Origin: Pseudomonas palleroniana
GTDB taxonomy: Bacteria > Pseudomonadota > Gammaproteobacteria > Pseudomonadales > Pseudomonadaceae
Length of the DNA stretch: 64,000 bases
Assembly: GCF_003031675.1 (NCBI RefSeq)
Contig: NZ_PYWX01000050.1
Coordinates: forward strand, 62,001-126,000
Direction: 5' to 3'
This document shows, in pieces, positions 8,294 through 16,484 of this stretch. The position numbers and the translations under genes were made by a program. The notes beneath the pieces were generated by a model that saw nothing but the letters and a program-made list of their open reading frames with translations, was not told the origin of the DNA and ran no database searches. Every line of letters begins with the position of its first letter. Position 1 is the first letter of the stretch.

Positions 8294-9631
8294 ATGTCCA
8301 TGACTCCCCGCGAAATCGTCCATGAACTTAACCGCCATATCATCGGCCAGGACGATGCCAAGCGCGCCGTTGCCATTGCGCTGCGTAACCGCTGGCGCCG
8401 GATGCAACTGCCCGAAGAACTGCGCGTTGAAGTAACGCCGAAGAACATCCTGATGATCGGCCCGACCGGCGTCGGTAAAACCGAGATCGCCCGTCGCCTG
8501 GCCAAGTTGGCCAACGCCCCCTTCATCAAGGTCGAAGCCACCAAGTTCACCGAAGTGGGCTATGTAGGCCGCGACGTCGAGTCGATCATTCGTGACCTGG
8601 CCGACGCGGCCTTGAAGCTGCTGCGCGAGCAGGAGATGAGCAAGGTCAGCCATCGTGCCGAAGACGCCGCCGAAGAGCGCATCCTCGACGCGCTGCTGCC
8701 GCCGGCACGCATGGGTTTCAACGAAGACGCCGCACCGGCCTCGGACTCCAACACGCGCCAGCTGTTTCGCAAGCGCCTGCGTGAAGGCCAACTGGACGAC
8801 AAGGAAATCGAGATCGAAGTCGCCGAAATCTCCGGCGTCGACATCTCGGCCCCGCCTGGCATGGAAGAAATGACCAGCCAGTTGCAGAACCTGTTCGCCA
8901 ATATGGGCAAGGGCAAGAAGAAAAGCCGCAAGCTCAAGGTGAAGGAAGCACTGAAACTGGTGCGCGACGAAGAAGCCGGTCGCCTGGTGAACGAGGAAGA
9001 ACTCAAGGCCAAGGCCCTGGAAGCCGTCGAGCAGCACGGTATCGTGTTTATCGATGAGATCGACAAGGTGGCCAAACGCGGTAACGCCGGCGGTGTCGAT
9101 GTATCCCGCGAAGGTGTACAGCGCGACCTGCTGCCGCTGATCGAAGGCTGCACCGTGAACACCAAGCTGGGCATGGTCAAGACCGACCACATCCTGTTTA
9201 TCGCCTCAGGTGCTTTCCACCTGAGCAAGCCCAGCGACCTGGTGCCGGAACTGCAAGGCCGCCTGCCGATTCGCGTGGAACTCAAGGCACTGACGCCGGG
9301 CGACTTCGAACGCATTCTCAGCGAGCCGCATGCCTCGCTCACCGAGCAGTACCGTGAGTTGCTGAAAACCGAGGGCCTGGGGATCGAGTTCCAGCCGGAC
9401 GGCATCAAGCGCCTGGCCGAAATCGCCTGGCAGGTCAACGAGAAGACCGAGAACATCGGTGCGCGCCGCCTGCATACGCTGCTGGAGCGTTTGCTGGAAG
9501 AAGTGTCCTTCAGTGCGGGTGACCTGGCCGGTGCGCAGAACGGCGAGCTGATCAAGATCGACGCCGACTACGTCAACAGCCACTTGGGCGAACTGGCGCA
9601 GAACGAAGACTTGTCGCGCTACATCCTGTAG
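8294..9631 (+). CDS. hslU: HslU ATPase subunit of the HslUV protease
   Basis: AAA+ unfoldase of the ClpX type that feeds substrates to HslV. The 445-residue product begins MSMTPREIVHELNRHIIGQ, has Walker A GPTGVGKT near residue 57, Walker B IVFIDEID near residue 253, and the inserted I-domain between them. It ends with SRYIL, the HslU tail that docks into HslV. ATG 8294 is chosen by family alignment over the in-frame start at 8231, which overlaps hslV. Confidence 0.97.
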   Translation: MSMTPREIVHELNRHIIGQDDAKRAVAIALRNRWRRMQLPEELRVEVTPKNILMIGPTGVGKTEIARRLAKLANAPFIKVEATKFTEVGYVGRDVESIIRDLADAALKLLREQEMSKVSHRAEDAAEERILDALLPPARMGFNEDAAPASDSNTRQLFRKRLREGQLDDKEIEIEVAEISGVDISAPPGMEEMTSQLQNLFANMGKGKKKSRKLKVKEALKLVRDEEAGRLVNEEELKAKALEAVEQHGIVFIDEIDKVAKRGNAGGVDVSREGVQRDLLPLIEGCTVNTKLGMVKTDHILFIASGAFHLSKPSDLVPELQGRLPIRVELKALTPGDFERILSEPHASLTEQYRELLKTEGLGIEFQPDGIKRLAEIAWQVNEKTENIGARRLHTLLERLLEEVSFSAGDLAGAQNGELIKIDADYVNSHLGELAQNEDLSRYIL

Positions 9632-9658
9632 ACCCAGCTCAGGACTGCTTTGCTTTAT

Positions 9659-9747
9659 TGTGGGAGGGGGCTTGCTCCCGATAGCGGTGTATCAGTATCA
9701 GATAAACTGACTGAGGCACCGCTATCGGGAGCAAGCCCCCTCCCACA
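9659..9747. repeat. REP doublet, GGGGGCTTGCTCCC family
   Basis: Perfect 31-base inverted arms (9659-9689 and 9717-9747) with the same core as the element at 7491-7581. It lies between hslU and the DUF971 gene, ending 32 bases before that start codon. Confidence 0.9.
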
Positions 9748-9779
9748 TTTTGAGGCCGGTTCATTCAGGATCATCTTCC

Positions 9780-10157
9780 ATGTCCAAATTCCCGACTGCT
9801 GTAAACCTGCACAAGACCTCCAACACCCTCGGCCTCACCTACGGGCCCGATGAGGTCTATCAGTTGCCCGCCGAACTGCTGCGTACCCACTCGCCTTCCG
9901 CAGAGGTCCAGGGCCACGGCAAACCCATCCTGCAATTCGGCAAACTCAACGTGCGCCTGATCAAGGTAGAGCCGGCCGGGCAGTACGCACTGAAATTGAC
10001 CTTCGATGACGGCCATGACAGCGGACTGTTCACTTGGGACTACCTCTACCAACTGGCTGTACGCCAGGAAGCACTGTGGGCTGATTATCTGGCGGAACTC
10101 AAAGCCGCCGGGAAAACCCGCGACCCGAGTGAGTCGGTCGTGCGGCTGATGCTCTAG
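9780..10157 (+). CDS. DUF971 (gamma-butyrobetaine hydroxylase-like N-domain) protein
   Basis: Small protein of 125 residues of the DUF971/GBBH-like_N family (LGLTYGPDEVYQLPAELLR near the N-terminus; DGHDSGLFTWDYLYQL in the middle). The same domain forms the N-terminal module of gamma-butyrobetaine dioxygenase, but here the catalytic dioxygenase part is absent. Its place between hslU and phaC1 is the conserved Pseudomonas one. The molecular role of the free-standing domain is not clear from sequence. ATG 9780 is preferred to 9750, which lies within the REP-flanking spacer. Confidence 0.85.
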   Translation: MSKFPTAVNLHKTSNTLGLTYGPDEVYQLPAELLRTHSPSAEVQGHGKPILQFGKLNVRLIKVEPAGQYALKLTFDDGHDSGLFTWDYLYQLAVRQEALWADYLAELKAAGKTRDPSESVVRLML

Positions 10158-10255
10158 CTCAGGCCTGCGGCTCTTTAGAGAGCATTTTCTAATTCCATCT
10201 GCTTGAATGCCCTGTCTCGTGGCCAACGATTGGCCCGCTTGCGAAAAAAATTAAA

Positions 10256-10321
10256 CTCGGGTAACCAATGGAACTGGCAAGTTCCCTGCATTTGACGATG
10301 CGGTATCAACGGTCACCCGAG
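10256..10321 (+). promoter_or_regulatory. phaC1 upstream region: sigma-54-like element inside an inverted repeat
   Basis: TGGCAAG-N4-CTGCA at 10275-10290 keeps the GG-N10-GC spacing of -24/-12 promoters. It is flanked by an 11-base inverted repeat with one mismatch, CTCGGGTaACC (10256-10266) and GGTcACCCGAG (10311-10321). Sigma-54 and sigma-70 promoters have been proposed for phaC1 in other mcl-PHA pseudomonads. The flanking repeat could bind a regulator such as PhaD, which is inference. Confidence 0.45.
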
Positions 10322-10405
10322 TCGCGTACCTGGCTTGTGTTGTGTATCGAAACCTGGTGCACAGCGGTACCCGGTACTCGTCTTTCGGACAATGGAGCGT
10401 CGTAG

Positions 10406-12085
10406 ATGAGTAACAAGAACAACGATGACTTGAAACGCCAGGCCTCGGAAAACACCTTGGGGCTGAACCCGATCATCGCGTTACGCAAAAAGGATTTATT
10501 GGCCTCGGCGAAGATGGTGTTGACCCAAGCCATCAAGCAACCGTTGCACAGCGTCAAACACGTCGCCCATTTCGGCGTTGAATTGAAAAACGTGATGTTC
10601 GGCAAATCCCAACTGGCGCCCGAGAGCGACGACCGTCGCTTCAACGACCCGGCCTGGAGCCAGAACCCACTCTATAAACGCTACCTGCAAACCTACCTGG
10701 CGTGGCGCAAGGAACTGCACGACTGGATCGGTGACAGCAACCTGTCCGAACAGGACATCAGCCGCGGCCACTTCGTGATCAACCTGATGACCGAAGCCAT
10801 GGCCCCCACCAACAGCGCGGCCAACCCGGCGGCGGTCAAACGCTTCTTTGAAACCGGCGGCAAAAGCCTGCTCGACGGGCTTTCCCATCTCGCCAAAGAC
10901 CTGGTGCACAACGGCGGCATGCCGAGCCAGGTCAACATGGGCGCTTTCGAAGTGGGCAAGACCCTGGGTACCAGCGAAGGCGCGGTGGTGTTTCGCAACG
11001 ATGTGCTGGAGCTGATCCAGTACAAGCCGATCACCGAGCAAGTGCACGAGCGCCCTCTGTTGGTGGTGCCGCCGCAGATCAACAAATTCTATGTCTTCGA
11101 CTTGAGCCCGGATAAGAGCCTGGCGCGCTTTTGCCTGCGCAATGGCCAGCAGACGTTCATCGTCAGTTGGCGCAACCCGACCAAGGCCCAGCGCGAATGG
11201 GGCCTGTCCACCTACATCGAGGCGCTCAAGGAAGCGGTGGATGTGGTTACGGCGATCACCGGCAGCAAGGACGTCAACATGCTGGGCGCCTGCTCCGGCG
11301 GCATCACCTGCACCGCCCTGCTCGGCCATTACGCGGCACTGGGGGAGAAGAAGGTCAACGCCCTGACCCTGTTGGTGAGCGTGCTGGACACCACCCTGGA
11401 CACCCAGGTGGCGCTGTTCGTCGACGAACAGACCCTGGAAGCGGCCAAGCGCCACTCCTACCAGGCCGGCGTGCTGGAAGGCCGCGACATGGCCAAAGTG
11501 TTTGCCTGGATGCGCCCCAATGACCTGATCTGGAATTACTGGGTCAACAACTACCTGCTGGGCAACGAGCCTCCCGTGTTCGACATCCTGTTCTGGAACA
11601 ACGACACCACGCGCTTGCCCGCCGCGTTCCACGGCGACTTGATCGAACTGTTCAAGAACAACCCACTGGTGCGCGCCAACGCACTGGAAGTGTGCGGCAC
11701 GCCGATTGACCTCAAGCAGGTCACCGCGGATATCTACGCACTGGCCGGCACCAACGACCACATCACACCGTGGCAGTCGTGCTACAAGTCGGCGCAGCTG
11801 TTTGGTGGCAAGGTCGAATTTGTACTGTCCAGCAGCGGGCATATCCAGAGCATCCTCAACCCGCCGGGCAACCCCAAGGCGCGCTACCAGACCAGTGACA
11901 GCCTGACCGGCAAGGCTCTGGACTGGCAGGAGAATGCCACCAAGCACACCGACTCCTGGTGGCTGCATTGGCAGGGTTGGCTGGCAGACCGGGCAGGCAA
12001 ACTGAAGAAGGCCCCTACAGCGCTCGGAAATAAAACCTACGCCGCGGCGGAAGCGGCGCCGGGCACCTACGTACATGAACGCTAG
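10406..12085 (+). CDS. phaC1: class II poly(3-hydroxyalkanoate) synthase 1
   Basis: Polymerises medium-chain (R)-3-hydroxyacyl-CoA into mcl-PHA at the granule surface. The 559-residue length is exactly that of class II synthases. The alpha/beta-hydrolase triad is in place: Cys296 in the lipase-like box GACSGG, Asp451 in GTNDHITPW and His479 in SSSGHIQS. A ribosome site GGAG precedes ATG 10406 by eight bases. It heads the phaC1-phaZ-phaC2-phaD run and has 62-64 conserved blocks in common with PhaC2 (same triad positions within one residue), so the two are old duplicates. Confidence 0.98.
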   Translation: MSNKNNDDLKRQASENTLGLNPIIALRKKDLLASAKMVLTQAIKQPLHSVKHVAHFGVELKNVMFGKSQLAPESDDRRFNDPAWSQNPLYKRYLQTYLAWRKELHDWIGDSNLSEQDISRGHFVINLMTEAMAPTNSAANPAAVKRFFETGGKSLLDGLSHLAKDLVHNGGMPSQVNMGAFEVGKTLGTSEGAVVFRNDVLELIQYKPITEQVHERPLLVVPPQINKFYVFDLSPDKSLARFCLRNGQQTFIVSWRNPTKAQREWGLSTYIEALKEAVDVVTAITGSKDVNMLGACSGGITCTALLGHYAALGEKKVNALTLLVSVLDTTLDTQVALFVDEQTLEAAKRHSYQAGVLEGRDMAKVFAWMRPNDLIWNYWVNNYLLGNEPPVFDILFWNNDTTRLPAAFHGDLIELFKNNPLVRANALEVCGTPIDLKQVTADIYALAGTNDHITPWQSCYKSAQLFGGKVEFVLSSSGHIQSILNPPGNPKARYQTSDSLTGKALDWQENATKHTDSWWLHWQGWLADRAGKLKKAPTALGNKTYAAAEAAPGTYVHER

Positions 12086-12102
12086 ATTGAAATGAGATCA
12101 AA

Positions 12103-12127
12103 TGTGGGAGGGCGCTTGCCCCCCACA
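12103..12127. repeat. single REP hairpin between phaC1 and phaZ
   Basis: TGTGGGAGGGC (12103-12113) pairs with GCCCCCCACA (12118-12127) except for one bulged base. It is one half of the REP doublets seen elsewhere. In this position it may stabilise the 3' end of phaC1 mRNA relative to phaZ. Confidence 0.7.
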
Positions 12128-12167
12128 TTGGCTGCACTCCAGAGACACCACTTCACAGGGCTTGAGC

Positions 12168-13013
12168 ATGCCGCAACCGTTCATCTTCCGTACCATCGAC
12201 CTGGACGGCCAGACCATCCGCACGGCGGTACGCCCGGGCAAGCCTCACTTGACGCCGCTGCTGATCTTCAATGGCATCGGCGCCAACCTCGAGCTGGTGT
12301 TTCCGTTCGCCCAGGCGCTGGACCCGGACCTGGAAGTGATCGCCTTCGACGTGCCTGGAGTGGGAGGGTCTTCGACGCCCAGCGTGCCCTATCGCTTTCC
12401 CGGCCTGGCCAAGCTCACCGCACGAATGCTCGATTACCTCGACTATGGCCAGGTCAATGTGGTGGGTGTGTCCTGGGGTGGGGCGCTGGCGCAGCAATTT
12501 GCCTACGACTACCCGGAGCGCTGCAAGAAACTGATCCTGGCGGCCACGGCGGCGGGTGCGGTCATGGTACCGGGTAAGCCAAAAGTGTTGTGGCTGATGG
12601 CCAGCCCGCGCCGTTACATCCAGCCATCCCACGTAGTACGCATCGCGCCAATGATTTATGGCGGTTCATTCCGTCGCGACGCCAAACTCGCCGCCGAACA
12701 TGCCAGCAAAGTGCGCTCGGCCGGCAAACTGGGTTACTACTGGCAGCTGTTCGCCGGCCTGGGTTGGACCAGCATCCATTGGCTGCACAAGATCCGCCAA
12801 CCGACCCTGGTACTGGCGGGGGACGACGACCCGCTGATCCCGCTGGTCAATATGCGCCTGCTGGCCTGGCGCATCCCCAACGCCCAGTTGCACATCATCG
12901 ATGACGGCCATCTGTTCCTGATCACTCGGGCCGAAGCCGTGGCGCCCATCATCATGAAGTTTCTCGAGGAGGAGCGCCTGCGCGCGGTGATTCACCCGCG
13001 CCCCGCGGTGTAA
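12168..13013 (+). CDS. phaZ: intracellular mcl-PHA depolymerase
   Basis: Serine hydrolase that releases 3-hydroxyalkanoic acids from stored polymer. ATG 12168 gives 281 residues (family about 283). The alpha/beta-hydrolase triad falls at the positions described for mcl-PHA depolymerases: Ser102 in GVSWGG, Asp221 in GDDDPLIP and His248 in DDGHLFL. An upstream in-frame ATG at 12102 lies in the REP hairpin and is rejected. It sits between the two synthase genes, as in all mcl-PHA clusters, which allows cycling between synthesis and breakdown. Confidence 0.96.
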   Translation: MPQPFIFRTIDLDGQTIRTAVRPGKPHLTPLLIFNGIGANLELVFPFAQALDPDLEVIAFDVPGVGGSSTPSVPYRFPGLAKLTARMLDYLDYGQVNVVGVSWGGALAQQFAYDYPERCKKLILAATAAGAVMVPGKPKVLWLMASPRRYIQPSHVVRIAPMIYGGSFRRDAKLAAEHASKVRSAGKLGYYWQLFAGLGWTSIHWLHKIRQPTLVLAGDDDPLIPLVNMRLLAWRIPNAQLHIIDDGHLFLITRAEAVAPIIMKFLEEERLRAVIHPRPAV

Positions 13014-13102
13014 GGACCACACCGCCGCGCAACTTCCCAGGAACCGACTATGGTTCTGAATTGGCGTGCCTGCTTGATGACTTGACCAAGGAGTGTTGGC
13101 TC

Positions 13103-14785
13103 ATGCGAGAAAGACCCGTGTCGAACCCGGCGCCCACCCCCGCTGCGTTCATTAACGCGCAAAATGCGATCACCGGTCTCAGGGGACGAGACCTGCTGTC
13201 GACCTTGCGCAGCGTGGCGGCCCACAGCTTGCGCAACCCGCTGCATACCGCCCGTCATGCCCTGGCATTGGGTGGCCAGTTGGGGCGCGTGCTGCTGGGC
13301 GAAACCGTGCACGAGCCCAACCCCAACGACAGCCGCTTCATCGACCCCACCTGGAAGCTCAACCCGCTCTACCGGCGCAGCCTGCAAGCCTACCTGAGCT
13401 GGCAACAGCAGACGCGCCACTGGATCGATGACAGCCACCTGAGTGCCGATGACCGCGCCCGCGCGCACTTTGCCTTTTCCTTGATCAATGACGCCGTTTC
13501 ACCCTCCAACACCCTGCTCAACCCACTGGCCGTCAAGGAACTGCTGAACTCCGGAGGCAACAGTGTGGTGCGCGGTGTGAGCAACCTGTTCGAAGACCTG
13601 CTGCACAACAATGGCCTGCCGCGCCAGGTGAGCAAGCACGCCTTCGAAGTGGGCAAGACGGTGGCCACTACGCCGGGCTCGGTGGTGTTTCGCAACGAGC
13701 TGCTGGAGCTGATCCAGTACAAGCCCTTGAGCGAAAAACAGTACGCCAGGCCGCTGTTGATCGTGCCGCCGCAAATCAACAAGTACTACATCTTCGACTT
13801 GAGCCCCGGCAACAGCTTTGTGCAGTACGCCCTGAAGAACGGTTTGCAGACGTTCATGATCAGCTGGCGCAACCCGGATGTGCGCCATCGCGAATGGGGC
13901 CTGTCGACCTACGTGGCGGCCGTGGAGGAAGCGCTCAATGTGTGCCGGGCAATCACCGGGGCCCGAGAGGTCAACCTGATGGGTGCCTGCGCCGGTGGCC
14001 TGACCATTGCCGCCCTGCAAGGCCACTTGCAGGCCAAGCGCCAGCTACGGCGCGTCTCCAGCGCCACTTACCTGGTCAGCCTGCTCGACAGCCAGATCGA
14101 CAGCCCCGCTACCCTGTTTGTCGATGAGCAAACCCTGGAGGCCGCCAAACGTCACTCCTATCAACAGGGCGTGCTGGACGGTCGTGACATGGCCAAGGTG
14201 TTCGCCTGGATGCGCCCCAACGATCTGATCTGGAACTACTGGATCAACAACTACCTGCTGGGCAAGGAACCACCGGCCTTCGACATCCTGTACTGGAACA
14301 ACGACAACACGCGCCTGCCTGCCGCGCTGCACGGCGACCTGCTGGACTTCTTCAAGCACAACCCGTTGAGCCACCCCGGCGGCCTGGAAGTATGTGGCAC
14401 GCCGATCGATTTACAGAAGGTCACGGTGGACAGCTTCAGCGTGGCCGGGATCAACGACCACATCACCCCCTGGGACGCGGTGTATCGCTCGACTCAATTG
14501 CTGGGCGGCGAGCGACGCTTCGTGCTGTCCAACAGCGGGCATATCCAGAGCATCCTCAACCCGCCGGGCAACCCCAAGGCCAACTACGTCGAGAACGCCA
14601 AGCTGAGCAGCGACCCACGCGCCTGGTATTACGACGCCAACCACGTCGAAGGCAGTTGGTGGCCGCAATGGCTGGAGTGGATTACGCAGCGTTCGGGCGT
14701 GCAACGCGAAACCCTCACGGCCCTGGGCAACCAGAACTACCCACCGATGGAAGCGGCGCCGGGCACTTATGTGCGGGTGCGCTGA
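13103..14785 (+). CDS. phaC2: class II poly(3-hydroxyalkanoate) synthase 2
   Basis: Second PHA synthase, 560 residues from ATG 13103, which has an AGGAG ribosome site nine bases upstream. Catalytic residues are Cys296 (GACAGG), Asp452 (GINDHITPW) and His480 (SNSGHIQS). Compared with PhaC1 the lipase-like box has Ala for Ser after the nucleophile. The C-terminal ends of PhaC1 and PhaC2 share MEAAPGTYV-like closing residues. It is followed by phaD after 27 bases. Confidence 0.97.
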   Translation: MRERPVSNPAPTPAAFINAQNAITGLRGRDLLSTLRSVAAHSLRNPLHTARHALALGGQLGRVLLGETVHEPNPNDSRFIDPTWKLNPLYRRSLQAYLSWQQQTRHWIDDSHLSADDRARAHFAFSLINDAVSPSNTLLNPLAVKELLNSGGNSVVRGVSNLFEDLLHNNGLPRQVSKHAFEVGKTVATTPGSVVFRNELLELIQYKPLSEKQYARPLLIVPPQINKYYIFDLSPGNSFVQYALKNGLQTFMISWRNPDVRHREWGLSTYVAAVEEALNVCRAITGAREVNLMGACAGGLTIAALQGHLQAKRQLRRVSSATYLVSLLDSQIDSPATLFVDEQTLEAAKRHSYQQGVLDGRDMAKVFAWMRPNDLIWNYWINNYLLGKEPPAFDILYWNNDNTRLPAALHGDLLDFFKHNPLSHPGGLEVCGTPIDLQKVTVDSFSVAGINDHITPWDAVYRSTQLLGGERRFVLSNSGHIQSILNPPGNPKANYVENAKLSSDPRAWYYDANHVEGSWWPQWLEWITQRSGVQRETLTALGNQNYPPMEAAPGTYVRVR

Positions 14786-14812
14786 GCTCTACGAACTCAT
14801 TAAGAAGACTGG

Positions 14813-15433
14813 ATGAAGACCCGCGACCGTATCCTTGAATGTGCCCTGCAATTGTTCAACCGCAAGGGCGAGCCCAACGTGTCGACCATGGAGGTGGCCA
14901 ATGAAATGGGGATCAGCCCCGGCAACCTCTACTACCACTTCCACGGCAAGGAGCCGCTGGTGCTCGGGCTGTTCGAGCGCTTTCAGTGTGAGCTGGCGCC
15001 GCTGCTCGACCCACCCGCGAATGCGCAACTGGAGGCCGAAGATTACTGGTTGTTCCTGCACCTGATCGTCGAGCGCATGGCGCACTACCGCTTTCTGTTC
15101 CAGGACCTGTCGAACCTCGCCGGGCGCCTGCCGAAACTGGCCAAGGGCATTCGCAGCCTGCTTACGGCACTCAAGCGCACCCTGGCTTCACTGCTGGCAC
15201 GGTTGAAAGCGGCGGGACAGTTGGTCAGCAGTACCCAGGCGCTGGGCCAGTTGGTGGAACAAATCACCCTGACCCTGTTGTTTTCCCTGGATTACCAGCG
15301 AGTTCTCGATCGCGAAGGTGAAGTGCAGGTGGTGGTCTACCAGATCATGATGCTGGTGGCGCCACACTTGTTGGCACCGGCCCGCCAGGCGACGGAACAG
15401 TTCGCTCTGCGCTATCTGGACAACCCGGGTTAA
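14813..15433 (+). CDS. phaD: TetR-family regulator of PHA genes
   Basis: DNA-binding regulator of 206 residues. The N-terminal TetR helix-turn-helix is clear (residues 1-50, with VSTMEVANEMGISPGNLYYHF), and the remainder is a ligand-binding domain. In P. putida, PhaD activates the phaC1 and phaI promoters in response to a fatty-acid-derived signal. It ends only 17 bases from the convergent response-regulator gene. In other pseudomonads it is followed directly by phaF-phaI, which here lie 8.6 kb away. Confidence 0.93.
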   Translation: MKTRDRILECALQLFNRKGEPNVSTMEVANEMGISPGNLYYHFHGKEPLVLGLFERFQCELAPLLDPPANAQLEAEDYWLFLHLIVERMAHYRFLFQDLSNLAGRLPKLAKGIRSLLTALKRTLASLLARLKAAGQLVSSTQALGQLVEQITLTLLFSLDYQRVLDREGEVQVVVYQIMMLVAPHLLAPARQATEQFALRYLDNPG

Positions 15434-15450
15434 GGCTGGGCAGCCACGGC

Positions 15451-16146
15451 CTATCCTGGCTTGCCAAACTGTTGAGTGAACTTGAAAAGTTCGCTATCGG
15501 TCTTGATGCCCAATTTCCGATAGGCCGATTGTTTTTGCGTACTGATAGTACTGGCGCTGCGCGAAAACTTTGCCGCAATTGAACTCACCGACATGCCATC
15601 GAGAAAGCAACGCAGCACCTCCTGTTCTTTGGGTGTGAGGCTGGCGTTAGTCGGGAGCGAACCGCCCCCGCCCAGCGTTGATGGTATATCGCCCCCCTCA
15701 AGGATAAGTTGGGCGCCTTGCTGTTCCGGCAACATACAGGGCTGCAGGTAAATTCGCCCTTGGGCGACTGTTCGAATCGCTGCAATCAACTCCGTCAACT
15801 TCTGGGTTTTGCCCAATACTCCCCAACTTCCGGCCTTCAACGTCATTAACACCGTTGCCGGTGTGTAGTGGGATGACAAGACGATGGGTTTGCACTGCTT
15901 GAAACGTCGGCTCAGGGTCTGGATCAGGCTGAGGCCATCGATGTCTGAAGGCCCCAGGATAAAATCCATCACCACCACATCAGCAGGCCGCCGGGCAAGC
16001 GCCTCCAATAATTCCTTGCCTGTGCCGAAGGAACCGATGACCTCAAGGTCGACTTCCTTGCTCAGGCCCAGCTCGATCCCCTGCCTAACCATCTCATGAT
16101 CATCAAGCAACATGATGGTGTACGTACTGGAAGTTGATGTAGGCAT
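15451..16146 (-). CDS. orphan LuxR/NarL-type response regulator, likely controls the pilus operon
   Basis: Two-domain regulator of 231 residues. The receiver domain has the acidic pair D15-D16, the phospho-acceptor D61 (VVMDFIL), S91/S92 and the conserved K113. The C-terminal LuxR-type helix-turn-helix (LTPKEQEVLRCFLDGMSVSSIA, then STISTQKQSAYRKLGI) resembles the FimZ/BvgA/RcsB group, whose members often run fimbrial genes. No sensor kinase is nearby. It diverges from the pilus operon across a 338-base AT-rich region with phased repeats, which suggests it acts there. That role is inferred from position. Confidence 0.9.
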   Translation of the reverse strand: MPTSTSSTYTIMLLDDHEMVRQGIELGLSKEVDLEVIGSFGTGKELLEALARRPADVVVMDFILGPSDIDGLSLIQTLSRRFKQCKPIVLSSHYTPATVLMTLKAGSWGVLGKTQKLTELIAAIRTVAQGRIYLQPCMLPEQQGAQLILEGGDIPSTLGGGGSLPTNASLTPKEQEVLRCFLDGMSVSSIAAKFSRSASTISTQKQSAYRKLGIKTDSELFKFTQQFGKPG

Positions 16147-16259
16147 CGAAAAACCCGATCTTGTGAGTACTGCTCATTACAAAAACTCGCCGGTCATTAT
16201 GATCACGGTATATCCCAGCCGCACCGCAGGTTCAATCAATAACAATAATAAGGATTTCT

Positions 16260-16291
16260 CTTACATTCCCAACTTACAGCGCAATCTTACA
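16260..16291 (+). promoter_or_regulatory. three phased CTTACA direct repeats
   Basis: CTTACA occurs at 16260-16265, 16273-16278 and 16286-16291, each 13 bases after the last. Regular direct repeats between divergent regulator and target genes suggest a binding array for the response regulator. The array lies about 195-225 bases upstream of the pilin start codon. Confidence 0.55.
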
Positions 16292-16404
16292 AGTTGCCGT
16301 CAATACAACTATTTGGATTCTAAATACAAAATTTCGAACAATCACGAGGCCAATATCGTTACTTCTCTATAGGCAGCATCGACGGTTCCGGCCGATTATT
16401 TGTA

Positions 16405-16454
16405 GGCCTCGCCAACTTGGAGCGTTTTTAAACAAAGCCCAAGTGTGCGAGGCC
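16405..16454 (+). promoter_or_regulatory. long leader stem-loop ahead of the pilin gene
   Basis: GGCCTCGCCAACTTGG (16405-16420) and CCAAGTGTGCGAGGCC (16439-16454) form a 16-base stem with a two-base mismatch and an 18-base loop. It ends 30 bases before ATG 16485 and has no following T-run, so it is not a normal terminator. It may be a stabilising or regulatory structure in the 5' leader of the pilin mRNA. Confidence 0.6.
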
Positions 16455-16484
16455 AATCCCAGATAATTCATGCTTGGAAATACT

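Larger units (their letters stand above)
16147..16484. promoter_or_regulatory. AT-rich intergenic control region of the pilus locus
   Basis: This 338-base stretch separates the divergent response-regulator and pilin genes. Bases 16201-16380 are about 39 percent G+C by hand count, far below the surrounding coding DNA. It contains three CTTACA repeats at a 13-base period, a large leader hairpin, and two copies of CGAGGCCAAT (16345-16354 and 16448-16457). I see no coding frame or RNA gene in it. AT-rich DNA of this kind is a usual target of H-NS-like MvaT/MvaU silencing in Pseudomonas. Confidence 0.7.

Noticed and set aside
16405..16454. Inverted repeat as the end of an invertible phase-switch
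   Set aside because: The arms are only 18 bases apart, far too close to flank a switchable promoter, and no recombinase gene is present in the window.
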